A stretch of DNA of 64,000 nucleotides from JAKACA01 sp963735115. Lineage in GTDB: Bacteria > Actinomycetota > Acidimicrobiia > Acidimicrobiales > Bog-793. A model generated the notes under the pieces. The model worked only from the letters and a program-made list of their open reading frames with translations. It was not told where the DNA came from and ran no database searches. Location of the stretch: contig CAVTJR010000003.1 in assembly GCA_963735115.1 (NCBI GenBank), positions 372,001-436,000 of the forward strand, given 5' to 3'. The position numbers and the translations under genes were made by a program. Positions 1-7,909 of the stretch are shown here, piece by piece; the first letter of the stretch is position 1; every line of letters starts with the position of its first letter.

Positions 1-63
1 TCCGCTCCTCGTGTGCCCACAGGGAGCCTTCGGTCTCGATGCCCGCATGGTGCTCGAGACGCC

Positions 64-879
64 TCAGCCCGATGCCGGCGGCTGATCCGGAGGCGGGGGG
101 GGCTCTGCCTGTCCCCAGGCGTCGACACCGCCGTCGACGACGATCGTCGTGCCGGTGATGTAGCTGGCGGCGGGCGACACGAGCCACCCGATGACGTCGC
201 CCACCTCGGCCGCCGTCCCGAGCCGTCCCAACGGGACGGCACGCTCCCAGGCTGCCACCTGCTCGGCGCCGTACTGGTCGAGGCCCTCGGTAGCGATGTT
301 GCCGGGTGCGACGCACACGGCTCGGATCCCATACCGGCTCCACTCGCAGGCAAGACCCCCGGCGAGGTTCTCCACGGCCGCACGGGCGGCGGCCGCATGC
401 ACCATGCCGGGCAGACCGCGACGCGGGCTGAAGCCGACGAAGACGACGACCCCTCGACGGCGCGGGATCATCGAACGGACAGCCGCTTCCCTCGTCAGGC
501 TCCAAGCGGCCTCGACCGAGAGGCGGTGCACCGCTCGCCACCCGTTGACCGAGATGTCCTCCGCCGCGGCGGTGAACTGGCCGCCGGCGTTGTTGACGAC
601 GATGTCGACCTGGCCGAAGCGCTCGAGGGCGCCGTCGATCACCCGCGTCACGTCGTCGGGCTGGCATATGTCGGCCGGCACGGCCAGGCAGTCAGTCCCG
701 AGGGACGCCATCTCTCGGCATGTCGTCTCGAGCGGCTCGGCCCGCCGCCCGCAGATGACGACGCTCGCTCCTGTGCCCGCCAGTGCAATGGCGGTGGCGC
801 GACCGATGCCGGTGCCGCCGCCGGAGATCACGGCGACTTGACCCTGATTGGCGTCAGGCGCGAGCGCTGAGTGCCCCAC
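64..879 (-). CDS. SDR-family oxidoreductase, enoyl-CoA/dienoyl-CoA reductase-like
   Basis: A 271-residue classical-length short-chain dehydrogenase. The N-terminal Rossmann nucleotide site is GGGTGIGRA at about residues 20-28, followed by the NNAGG motif near residue 96 and a C-terminal PGNI segment. The usual catalytic YxxxK is absent: the matching stretch reads VHAAAARAAVENL, as in peroxisomal trans-2-enoyl-CoA reductase and 2,4-dienoyl-CoA reductase relatives, which carry GAARAGV there. A reduction of an enoyl-CoA is therefore more likely than an alcohol dehydrogenation, but the substrate is not readable. The C-terminus is Pro-rich. The gene is divergent from the BetI-like regulator with about 140 bp between them, so it may share control with the quaternary-amine locus. 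The family call is firm; the reaction is inferred. Confidence 0.8.
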   Translation of the reverse strand: MGHSALAPDANQGQVAVISGGGTGIGRATAIALAGTGASVVICGRRAEPLETTCREMASLGTDCLAVPADICQPDDVTRVIDGALERFGQVDIVVNNAGGQFTAAAEDISVNGWRAVHRLSVEAAWSLTREAAVRSMIPRRRGVVVFVGFSPRRGLPGMVHAAAARAAVENLAGGLACEWSRYGIRAVCVAPGNIATEGLDQYGAEQVAAWERAVPLGRLGTAAEVGDVIGWLVSPAASYITGTTIVVDGGVDAWGQAEPPPPPDQPPASG

Positions 880-944
880 GGCTTTGAGACGATACCGGTT
901 GGGGCTACCGCTCCCGAGTGGCTGCCAGTTTTATCACACGTCCG

Positions 945-956
945 TTATGCTAAAAT
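945..956 (+). promoter_or_regulatory. Possible -10 region for the regulator gene
   Basis: The AT-rich stretch TTATGCTAAAAT stands out in an otherwise GC-rich divergent intergenic region and includes TAAAAT (5 of 6 matches to the -10 consensus). No convincing -35 box was found, so this is tentative. Confidence 0.3.
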
Positions 957-1017
957 GCGGCGGCTGCAGCGAACGGCTGCGGCGGGAACCTCGTGCCCGG
1001 CCGGAAGGACGTCATCT

Positions 1018-1749
1018 GTGCCGAAGATCGTTGATGTCGAGGGGCGACGAGAGGAAGTGCTCGAGGCGACGTGGCGGGTCATGGCTCGCGAGGGGCTCGA
1101 GGGCGTGAGTATCCGCGAGATCGCCGCCGAGGGCGGCTATTCGACGGGCGTGATCGCCCATTACTTCAAGAACAAGGACGATGTAGTCCGCTCTGCTCTG
1201 CTTCGCGTGTGGCGGCGCGAGGCCGATCGGATCGCCGCTCGCACCGCCGGTCTCGCCGGCATGGCGGCCCTGCGGGCAACGGTGGCTGAGGTGCTCCCGA
1301 GCGGGGAGGAGCGCAAGCTCGAGATGGCGGTATGGCTCTGCTTCTGGGGTCACGCCATCGGCGACGAGCGGCTCATTGCCGAGCAACGCCGTTACTACGG
1401 CACGTGGCGGGCACTGTTGAGACAGCGCCTCCTCGAGGCGCAACGGCTGGGTGAGGTGCGACCAGACCTCGATGCCGCCGCCGAAGCGGTGCGTCTGGCG
1501 GCCGTCATCGACGGCGTCGGTGTCCAGGCGGTGTTCGAGTCGGAGCGTTTCTCCGATCGGAAGTTGCCCGAGATCGTCGAGGGGCACCTGCGGACCCTCG
1601 AGGCGGGCTGGCCCGCCGCCACCACCAGCCGCGGTGCGACCGAACGCCCCCCGGCCCGCGCCAGCGGTGCGATGAGTCGGAGGGGAAGTTCCATGCGACG
1701 GCGAGGCTCCGTGCCGATGCCGCGCTCGACGAGCAAGGAGGACAGTTGA
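1018..1749 (+). CDS. TetR-family regulator, BetI-like
   Basis: Predicted 243-residue regulator. The frame is open from 871, but the GTG at 1018 is preferred because GGAAGGA lies about 10 nt upstream and the product then begins just before the helix-turn-helix. The DNA-binding region reads VSIREIAAEGGYSTGVIAHYF, with the STGxIxHYF pattern typical of the choline-responsive BetI group. The C-terminal domain, with a Trp-rich AVWLCFWGHAIGD segment, also resembles BetI. The stop overlaps the ATG of the next gene (TGATG), so it is the first gene of the operon. From family knowledge it would be a repressor released by choline, a betaine precursor or an acyl-CoA; the ligand here is inferred from neighbours. 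A low-complexity Arg/Ser-rich tail of about 40 residues follows the conserved domain. Confidence 0.8.
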   Translation: MPKIVDVEGRREEVLEATWRVMAREGLEGVSIREIAAEGGYSTGVIAHYFKNKDDVVRSALLRVWRREADRIAARTAGLAGMAALRATVAEVLPSGEERKLEMAVWLCFWGHAIGDERLIAEQRRYYGTWRALLRQRLLEAQRLGEVRPDLDAAAEAVRLAAVIDGVGVQAVFESERFSDRKLPEIVEGHLRTLEAGWPAATTSRGATERPPARASGAMSRRGSSMRRRGSVPMPRSTSKEDS

Positions 1750-2921
1750 TGGACTGGACGTACACGGAGTCTCAGCTCGAGCTCAAAGCGAGGGCGAGAG
1801 CGCTCGCCGAGGAGATCATGACCTTCGAGGATCAGTGTGAGGCGGAGGACGGTCTGCCCGACGAGGCGCTCGACCTCATTCACAAGAGCACCTTGGCGGC
1901 GGGTTTGAACGCCGTCAACATGCCATCGCAGTGGGGTGGCGCCGGCCTATCGGTGCTCGACCAGGTGCTCGTGCAAGAAGAGCTGGGGCAGCTGACGAAC
2001 GCCCTCTGGGACGCAGTCTGGCGACCGGCGAACGCCTTGAAGGCGTGCACGCCCGAGCAGCGGGAGCGCTTCCTCCTGCCGGCGATCCAGGGCGAGCGCA
2101 GAGACTGCTACGCCGTCACCGAGTCGGGCGCCGGCTCCGACTACACCTCGATCGAGACGACGGCGACTCCGACGGAGGGCGGGTATCGCCTCGACGGCGA
2201 GAAGTGGTTCGTCACCGTCGGCGACGCCGCCGACTTCCTCATCGTGATGGCCTTGGCGCTCCCTGAGCGCAGCCCGACGCTCTTCCTCGTGGACCGCGAC
2301 ACGCCCGGGGTCAGCATCCAACGGACGCCCCGATACATGCACACCTTCGTGTACAAGCACCCGATCTACACCTTCGAGGGAGCTCTCGTCGGCGAGGACT
2401 GCGTGCTCGGGGGAATTGGCCGGGGTGACGACCTGACTCGCGAGTGGTTCGTCGAGGAGCGGATCATGATCGCTGCTCGCGCCCTCGGGGCCGCCGAGCG
2501 GGCCCTCAACGAAGCGACCGCCTGGGCAAAGAGCCGTGAGCAGTTCGGCCGTCGCCTCATCGAGAACCAGATGATCCAAGCGATGTTGGCCGACAGCGCC
2601 GTCGAGATCGCCACGAATCGAGCTTTCACGTATCAGGTTGCCTCCGAGACCGACGCCGGCATGCCGAGAAAGCTCGTGCACGCCAAGGCATCGATGGTGA
2701 AGCTCTCCGCCTCCGAGGCGGCCGGCCGGGTGATCGACCGGGCTGTGCAGATCTTCGGAGGACGGGGCTACATGCGCGAGTACCCGGTCGAGCGGCTCTA
2801 TCGGGACATCCGAGTCGACCGCATCTGGGAGGGGACCTCGGAGATACAGCGTCTCGTCATCGCCAACGAGATCTCGAAACGGGAGGTCGCTCCGCTGCTC
2901 ACGCCCTGGGCGAAGCCGTGA
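1749..2921 (+). CDS. Acyl-CoA dehydrogenase (CaiA-like role proposed)
   Basis: A 390-residue flavoprotein of normal acyl-CoA dehydrogenase length. Visible signatures are the FAD-binding YAVTESGAGSDYTSIET region (about residues 120-135), the QFGRRLIENQ motif, IFGGRGYMREYPVERLYRD and the C-terminal WEGTSEIQRLVIANE containing the usual catalytic Glu region. The ATG at 1749 overlaps the regulator stop and has AGGAGG 6-7 nt upstream; an in-frame TTG lies one codon earlier. The next genes are a crotonase and carnitine catabolic enzymes. A role in oxidising or reducing the C4 trimethylammonium CoA ester (gamma-butyrobetainyl-CoA/crotonobetainyl-CoA, as for CaiA) is therefore a reasonable inference. 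General acyl-CoA dehydrogenase activity on another substrate cannot be excluded. Confidence 0.85.
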   Translation: MDWTYTESQLELKARARALAEEIMTFEDQCEAEDGLPDEALDLIHKSTLAAGLNAVNMPSQWGGAGLSVLDQVLVQEELGQLTNALWDAVWRPANALKACTPEQRERFLLPAIQGERRDCYAVTESGAGSDYTSIETTATPTEGGYRLDGEKWFVTVGDAADFLIVMALALPERSPTLFLVDRDTPGVSIQRTPRYMHTFVYKHPIYTFEGALVGEDCVLGGIGRGDDLTREWFVEERIMIAARALGAAERALNEATAWAKSREQFGRRLIENQMIQAMLADSAVEIATNRAFTYQVASETDAGMPRKLVHAKASMVKLSASEAAGRVIDRAVQIFGGRGYMREYPVERLYRDIRVDRIWEGTSEIQRLVIANEISKREVAPLLTPWAKP

Positions 2922-3718
2922 ACCCTGAAGGCGATGACGCCCGCGACGGCACCGATGGAGATGCCCGGGGCCGCCAGGCAGGCGACGGTCGCGTCAAGGT
3001 CGAGACTCGCGGGCCGGTGGCGCTCATCACCTTGGAGCGGCAACGGAAGCTGAACGCCCTCTCGAGTGCGATGGAGGAGGCACTCGCCGCCACCCTGGCG
3101 AGCCCGGAGGTGACGAGCAGCCGGGCGTTCGTCGTGACGGGCGGCCCAGAGGTGTTCTCGGCGGGAGCCGATCTCTCCGAGATGAGCGATCTCAGCGCGG
3201 AGTCGGTCTTCGCCTACTACCGGGCGAGCGGGGGTGTCTACGAGGCGGTGGCTTCGATGCCGCAGCCGAGTGTGAGCGCCATCAGTGGATACTGTCTCGG
3301 CGGCGGTCTCGAGCTGGCCCTCGCCACCGACTTCCGCATCGCCGACGATTCGGCCGTCTTCGGTTTGCCCGAGGTCTCGATCGGGATCATCCCGAGCTCC
3401 GGCGGCATTCATCGCCTCGTCCGCATGCTGGGCACGGCGAGAGCCCGCGAGCTCGTGCTCGCCCGCCCTCGTCTGTCGGCCGCCGAGGCGCTCGATCTCG
3501 GGATCGTGACCGAGGTCGTGGCCGCCGGTGGGGCGCTCTCGCGAGCTCTCGCACTGGCGGAGGAGCTGGCGGAGCTTCCGCCGCTGGCGGCGACACTCGC
3601 ACGCCGCGCCATCGACGCTGCTGCCGAGTCGTCGAGGGACGTCGGACTGTTCGTCGAACAGCTCGCCTACGCCGCCCTCTCCCAGTCTCCGCCGACCGAT
3701 CGGAGGGGGCGTGGCTGA
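2918..3718 (+). CDS. Enoyl-CoA hydratase/isomerase (CaiD-like role proposed)
   Basis: A 266-residue crotonase-fold protein. The oxyanion-hole segments are FSAGADLSEM (about residues 80-89) and GYCLGGGLELALATDFRIA. Both crotonase catalytic Glu positions appear kept, in GGGLELA and FGLPEVSIGIIPSSGG. The GTG at 2918 overlaps the preceding stop as GTGA, which suggests translational coupling. The first 25 residues are acidic and not conserved in the family, so a later start is possible. In context it would hydrate a crotonobetainyl-type CoA ester to the carnitinyl-CoA (CaiD-type reaction); that substrate is inference. About 110 bp separate it from the next gene, so the downstream carnitine genes could also have their own start site. 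Confidence 0.85.
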   Translation: MNPEGDDARDGTDGDARGRQAGDGRVKVETRGPVALITLERQRKLNALSSAMEEALAATLASPEVTSSRAFVVTGGPEVFSAGADLSEMSDLSAESVFAYYRASGGVYEAVASMPQPSVSAISGYCLGGGLELALATDFRIADDSAVFGLPEVSIGIIPSSGGIHRLVRMLGTARARELVLARPRLSAAEALDLGIVTEVVAAGGALSRALALAEELAELPPLAATLARRAIDAAAESSRDVGLFVEQLAYAALSQSPPTDRRGRG

Positions 3719-3828
3719 GCCGATTTCCTGGCGAGCTCCCGTCGCCCACCCGGTGTGGCCGAGACGGCGATGAGTAACGTGACAAGCAGGAATTCTCGGC
3801 CAAGCACCGCAACGAGAAAGGGCCGTCC

Positions 3829-4767
3829 ATGAGCGCATCCGGCAAGGTCATCATCACCTGCGCCCTCACCGGGTCGGGCCACACGCCGACGATGTCCCCG
3901 CACCTCCCCTACTCGGTCGAGGACGTGGTCGAACAAGCCGTTGGCGCTGCCGAGGCGGGCGCTGCCGTCCTCCACCTGCACGCCCGGGATCCCGAGAACG
4001 GCCGACCGACGTCTGACCCCGGGCTCTTCATGGAGTACGGCCGACGCATCAAGGAACGCAGCGACGTCGTTCTCAGCATCTCGTCCGGAGGCGGCACGGG
4101 CATGTCGATCCAGGAGCGCCTCGAGGGCGTGAGGAAGCTGCAACCTGAGCTGTGCACGCTCAACCTCGGCACGATGAACTACGGCAGCTATCCCATGATC
4201 GACAAGCACGGCGGTTCGTGGCGCTTCGACTGGGAGGAGCCCTACCTCGAGAGCACCCGCCACGAGCCCTTCGTCAGCACCTATGCCGACATCGAGTACA
4301 TGCTCAACGTGGTCGGCCCGGAAACCGGTGCCCGCTTCGAGTGCGAGGCGTACGACATCTCGCACCTCTACACCCTCGCCCATTTTCTCGACCGGGGCAT
4401 GATCAATGCTCCCATCTTCGTGCAGACGATCTTCGGGACAATGGGCGGCATCGGGCCTGATGTCGATCACATCGTCCACATGAAACGGACAGCCGATCGC
4501 CTGCTGGGCGATGCCTGGGAGTGGTCAGCTCTCGGCGCCGGTCGCTTCCAGTTCGGCATCGTCACGGCCGCCGCCATCATGGGCGCCCATGTCCGCGTCG
4601 GTCTCGAGGACAACCTCTATCTCGCCAAGGGCCGGCTCGCCGAGTCGAACGCCGAGCAGGTGACGAGGATCCGATCGATCCTCGAAGCCCTCTCCCTCGA
4701 GATCGCCACGCCGGCAGAAGCGCGCGGGATCCTCCAGCTCAAGGGTGGCGACAAGGTCGCCTTCTGA
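3829..4767 (+). CDS. cdhC: BKACE-family (DUF849) beta-keto acid cleavage enzyme, probable dehydrocarnitine cleavage
   Basis: A 312-residue BKACE-family protein. It carries the metal-binding motif LHLHARDPENGRPTSDP (about residues 45-61, His-x-His) and the C-terminal VRVGLEDNLYLAKG motif with a conserved Glu. Enzymes of this family move the acetyl end of a beta-keto acid to CoA. Beside a carnitine dehydrogenase and a hotdog thioesterase, the expected reaction is 3-dehydrocarnitine plus acetyl-CoA giving betainyl-CoA plus acetoacetate, as described for CdhC of Pseudomonas. That specificity is inferred from gene order, because the family is broad and substrate-selecting residues cannot be judged here. 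The ATG is preceded by a weak AAAGGG. Confidence 0.82.
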   Translation: MSASGKVIITCALTGSGHTPTMSPHLPYSVEDVVEQAVGAAEAGAAVLHLHARDPENGRPTSDPGLFMEYGRRIKERSDVVLSISSGGGTGMSIQERLEGVRKLQPELCTLNLGTMNYGSYPMIDKHGGSWRFDWEEPYLESTRHEPFVSTYADIEYMLNVVGPETGARFECEAYDISHLYTLAHFLDRGMINAPIFVQTIFGTMGGIGPDVDHIVHMKRTADRLLGDAWEWSALGAGRFQFGIVTAAAIMGAHVRVGLEDNLYLAKGRLAESNAEQVTRIRSILEALSLEIATPAEARGILQLKGGDKVAF

Positions 4768-4804
4768 AGCACGCTGTCACAGACCATTAGGGGGAGATGC
4801 GAGC

Positions 4805-5893
4805 GTGACCGAACGCGAAACGAGCAGCGCCAAGACGCCTGCCGCCTTTGTCGAGCCAGCCTCCGTGCGCAACGTCGCGGTCATCGGCGCCGGCGTCATC
4901 GGCGGAGGCTGGGCCGCTCACTTTCTCAGGATGGGGCTCGACGTCAGCGCCTATGACCCTCAGCCCGGTGCGGAAGAGAGACTGAGGAGAGCGATCGAGG
5001 AGGCGTGGCCGACGCTCGAGCGGCTCGGGCTCGCCACCGGTGCCAGCCCCGAGCGCGTGCGGTTCACCGACGACCTCGCTGCCGCCCTCGAGGGTGCGGA
5101 CTTCGTTCAGGAGAACACGCCCGAGGAGGGCTCCGGCAAGACGGAGGTGTTCACCGAGCTCGACCGTCTGACGCCCGCAGAGGTGGTGATCTCTTCCAGC
5201 ACCTCGGGCTTCTCGATGACGATGTTGCAGAAGCACTGTCGCAACCCGGAACGGACGGTCATCGGGCACCCCTTCAATCCCCCGTACATCATCCCCCTCG
5301 TCGAGGTCGTCGGGGGCGAGAGAACCGCTCCCGAGGCCGTCGACTGGGCGGTCGCCGTCTACGAGCACCTCGGCAAGTACGCCATGCGGTTGCAGCGGGA
5401 GCTGCCGGGTTTCGTCGCCAACCGGCTGCAGGAGGCACTCTGGCGGGAGGCGCTCCACATGGTGGCCGCCGACGAGGCGACGGTCGAAGAGATCGATGCC
5501 GCCGTCGCCCAGGGGCCTGGCCTGCGGTGGGCGCTCATGGGCCCCTGCCTGACGTTCCATCTCGCCGGTGGGCCTGGCGGCATGGGTCACATGCTCGACC
5601 ACTTCGGGGCGGCGCTGCTCGAGCCCTGGACCCGGCTGGAGGCCCCGCCGCTCACCTCCGAGCTGCGGACCCGCATGGTCGACGGTTGCCTGGCGGAGGC
5701 CGGAGGGCGCTCGATCGGGGAGCTCGAGCGCCAGCGAGACGACTTCCTCGTGGAGCTGCTCGACCTCGTCCGTCGCAACACCGAGCGCTATGGGCCTGGC
5801 GCCGGACCGACCCTGAGCACGGCGCTGAGAGGGCGGACGCAAGGCTTGCCCGCTGCCGGTGAGCCGGTGCCCAACGACCGCGGCCCGTCATGA
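4805..5893 (+). CDS. cdhA: 3-hydroxyacyl-CoA dehydrogenase family, probable L-carnitine dehydrogenase
   Basis: A 362-residue NAD-binding 3-hydroxyacyl dehydrogenase. The Rossmann loop is VAVIGAGVIGGGWAAHF near residues 24-40, followed by the helical C-terminal domain with PGFVANRLQEALWREAL. The frame is open from 4745, but the GTG at 4805 has GGGGGAGA about 8 nt upstream and gives the expected N-terminus. Carnitine dehydrogenases are members of this family that oxidise L-carnitine to 3-dehydrocarnitine. The order BKACE, dehydrogenase, thioesterase matches the carnitine operons of pseudomonads, which supports this role over 3-hydroxybutyryl-CoA dehydrogenase. The stop overlaps the next ATG (ATGA), so it is probably co-translated with the thioesterase. 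Confidence 0.82.
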   Translation: MTERETSSAKTPAAFVEPASVRNVAVIGAGVIGGGWAAHFLRMGLDVSAYDPQPGAEERLRRAIEEAWPTLERLGLATGASPERVRFTDDLAAALEGADFVQENTPEEGSGKTEVFTELDRLTPAEVVISSSTSGFSMTMLQKHCRNPERTVIGHPFNPPYIIPLVEVVGGERTAPEAVDWAVAVYEHLGKYAMRLQRELPGFVANRLQEALWREALHMVAADEATVEEIDAAVAQGPGLRWALMGPCLTFHLAGGPGGMGHMLDHFGAALLEPWTRLEAPPLTSELRTRMVDGCLAEAGGRSIGELERQRDDFLVELLDLVRRNTERYGPGAGPTLSTALRGRTQGLPAAGEPVPNDRGPS

Positions 5894-6402
5894 GCGTGGC
5901 TGAGCCATTGCGGCGCAGCGGTGGCGTCCTGCCCGAATGGATCGACTACAACGAGCACGTCATGGACGGGTACTACCTCGTCGCCTTCACGGACGCCACC
6001 GACGCCTGCCTCGAGCTGCTCGGCTTCGGCCCCGCCTACCGGGCGCGCACCGGCTGCAGCGTCCACACAGTCGAGGGTCACATCAACTTCTTGCGGGAGG
6101 CCCGCCTCGGCGACGACCTGGAGTACGAGACCCTCCTCCTCGGCGCCGACGAGAAGCGCCTCCGCATGTTCCACACCATGCTGAGGGCGGCCACCGGCGA
6201 GGTCCTGGCGACGAACGAGCTCATGCTGCTGCACGTCGACTTGGCGCTGGGCCGCGTCGGCCCCATGCCGGCCGAGAGTTTCGCCCTCGCCCAGGCGATG
6301 GTGGCAGCGCACTCGGACCTGGATTGGCCGGCCGACGCCGGGAGGGCGATCTCGATGAACCCCCGGGGCGCCGGCGCCGGCGACGCCGGCGCCGGCCGCT
6401 AG
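5890..6402 (+). CDS. cdhB: Hotdog thioesterase, probable betainyl-CoA thioesterase
   Basis: A 170-residue single-hotdog-domain protein. Its N-terminal PEWIDYNEHVMDGYYLVAF segment (about residues 16-34) and the following FTDATDA resemble thioesterases found fused or adjacent to carnitine dehydrogenase. The inferred reaction is hydrolysis of betainyl-CoA to glycine betaine and CoA, which completes the pathway from carnitine. It starts inside the stop of the dehydrogenase gene. The C-terminus is a Gly/Ala-rich run encoded by GGCGCC-type repeats. The 34-bp gap to the convergent aldehyde dehydrogenase gene holds two near-copies of CCGTTCGGCCG followed by TAG, with no clear terminator hairpin. Confidence 0.78.
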   Translation: MSVAEPLRRSGGVLPEWIDYNEHVMDGYYLVAFTDATDACLELLGFGPAYRARTGCSVHTVEGHINFLREARLGDDLEYETLLLGADEKRLRMFHTMLRAATGEVLATNELMLLHVDLALGRVGPMPAESFALAQAMVAAHSDLDWPADAGRAISMNPRGAGAGDAGAGR

Positions 6403-6436
6403 GCAGCCGTTCGGCCGCTAGCCATCCGTTCGGCCG

Positions 6437-7909
6437 TTAGCTGTGTGACCTCGGCGCCGGGTAGAGGACCACTTTCGGCTCGGTGAAGGCCTCCAGCACG
6501 AAACGACCACCGACACGTCCCCGCCCGCTCACCGATCCGGCCCGGCCTCCGAAGGGGAGGTGGGTCTCCCAGTGGTTCGTGGAAGCGTTGATGTTCACCC
6601 AGCCGGCCCGGGCCGCCTCGGCGAAGGCGAGGCCACGCTCGAGGTCGCCGGTGAACACGGCGGCGGTGAGGCCGAAGGGCGACGAGTTCGTGAGCGCGAG
6701 CGCCTCTGTCATGGAGGCCACCTCGACGACTGGCACGACGGGGCCGAAGGTCTCCTCCCGGGCGATCGCCATGTCGGGCGTGACCTCGTCGAGCACCGTC
6801 GGCTGGGCGAACAGCTGGGTGGGCATACCGGGCGCCCGCTGTCCGCCTGCGCACACGCGGGCGCCTCGGGCGACGGCGTCGGCGACGTGGCGGTCGAACT
6901 TCGCCGCCGTCGGCTCGTTGTTGACCGGTCCCATCGTCGTGTCGGTATCGAAGGGGTCCCCGAGGCGCACGCTCGCCTTGGTCGCCTCTACCACGCGTTC
7001 CACGAACTCTTCGCGCACGGCTGCGTGCACGAGGAAGCGCTCCCCGGCGGTGCAGCTCTGGCCGGCGCACATGTAGGCCGCCTCGAGCGCCGCTGCCGTT
7101 GCGAGCCCGAGGTCGGCGTCATCCAGGATGACCATCGGGCCGTTGCCGCCGAGCTCGAGCAGCTGCGTCTTGCCGGCCGCACGGGTGGCGACGAGCGCAC
7201 CGGTCGCGACGGACCCGACAAAACCCACAGCGGCGACCGACGGGTGCCCCACGACGGCATCGCCCACGACGGCGCCAGGACCGGGCACGAAGTTGAAGAC
7301 GCCTGCGGGTGCGCCCACAGCGGCGAGGGCGTCGCCCAGCACCTCGACGAGCAGCCCCGAGCACGCGGTTGTGGTCGGGGCGGGCACCCACACGACGGCG
7401 TTGCCGGCGGCGAGGGCGGGGGCGAAGACCTCGGCACCCATCGTGTAGGGCCAGTTCCACGGTGAGACGACGCCGACGACGCCGAGCGGTACCCGCAACG
7501 TGAGAACCCGCCGTGAACCGGAGAGCGAGGACGGGATCGACCCCTCCAGTCGCTTGGCTTCCTCCGCCGCCATGTTCAGGTACCCGACGAGTTCGTCCAC
7601 CTCGTCGTAGGCCTCCAGCACGAGCGGCTTGCCCTGGTCCTCGGTAAGGACGCGGGCGAGGTCGTCGCGACGGCGCACGACGGCCTCGGCGAGGCACGCT
7701 AGGACCTCGGCCCTCTCGAAGGCGGACCTCGCCGACCACCGCGGCCAGGCGGCGGCAGCCGCCTCGACCGCCATGGCGGCCTGGGCGGCATCGGCGACGC
7801 CAACGGTCGTGAAGGTCTCGCCCGAGGACGGGCTGACAGCGGGCATCTCGCCGGCGGCGCCTGTTACCCACTCGCCGCCGATGTAGGCGCCCCGAGCCGG
7901 CTCAGGCAT
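6437..7909 (-). CDS. betB: NAD(P)-dependent aldehyde dehydrogenase, probable betaine aldehyde dehydrogenase
   Basis: A 490-residue aldehyde dehydrogenase. Landmarks are the cofactor loop around VGFVGSVATGALV, the catalytic-base motif ELGGNGPMVI, the nucleophile motif GQSCTAGERFLVH and the C-terminal EETFGPVVPV. The ATG at 7909 is chosen over the upstream in-frame ATG at 7948: AAGGGG lies about 9 nt before it and the product then begins MPEPARGAYIGGEW. It overlaps the 3' end of the choline dehydrogenase gene by 8 bp, so the two form a minus-strand operon. In that setting oxidation of betaine aldehyde to glycine betaine is the natural role. The sequence alone would only support a general aldehyde dehydrogenase. 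Confidence 0.82.
   Translation of the reverse strand: MPEPARGAYIGGEWVTGAAGEMPAVSPSSGETFTTVGVADAAQAAMAVEAAAAAWPRWSARSAFERAEVLACLAEAVVRRRDDLARVLTEDQGKPLVLEAYDEVDELVGYLNMAAEEAKRLEGSIPSSLSGSRRVLTLRVPLGVVGVVSPWNWPYTMGAEVFAPALAAGNAVVWVPAPTTTACSGLLVEVLGDALAAVGAPAGVFNFVPGPGAVVGDAVVGHPSVAAVGFVGSVATGALVATRAAGKTQLLELGGNGPMVILDDADLGLATAAALEAAYMCAGQSCTAGERFLVHAAVREEFVERVVEATKASVRLGDPFDTDTTMGPVNNEPTAAKFDRHVADAVARGARVCAGGQRAPGMPTQLFAQPTVLDEVTPDMAIAREETFGPVVPVVEVASMTEALALTNSSPFGLTAAVFTGDLERGLAFAEAARAGWVNINASTNHWETHLPFGGRAGSVSGRGRVGGRFVLEAFTEPKVVLYPAPRSHS

Noticed and set aside
6403..6436. Direct repeats CCGTTCGGCCG between the thioesterase and aldehyde dehydrogenase genes as an attachment site
   Set aside because: Only two short, GC-rich copies 18 bp apart with no integrase, tRNA or mobile element nearby; more likely part of a convergent 3' region.
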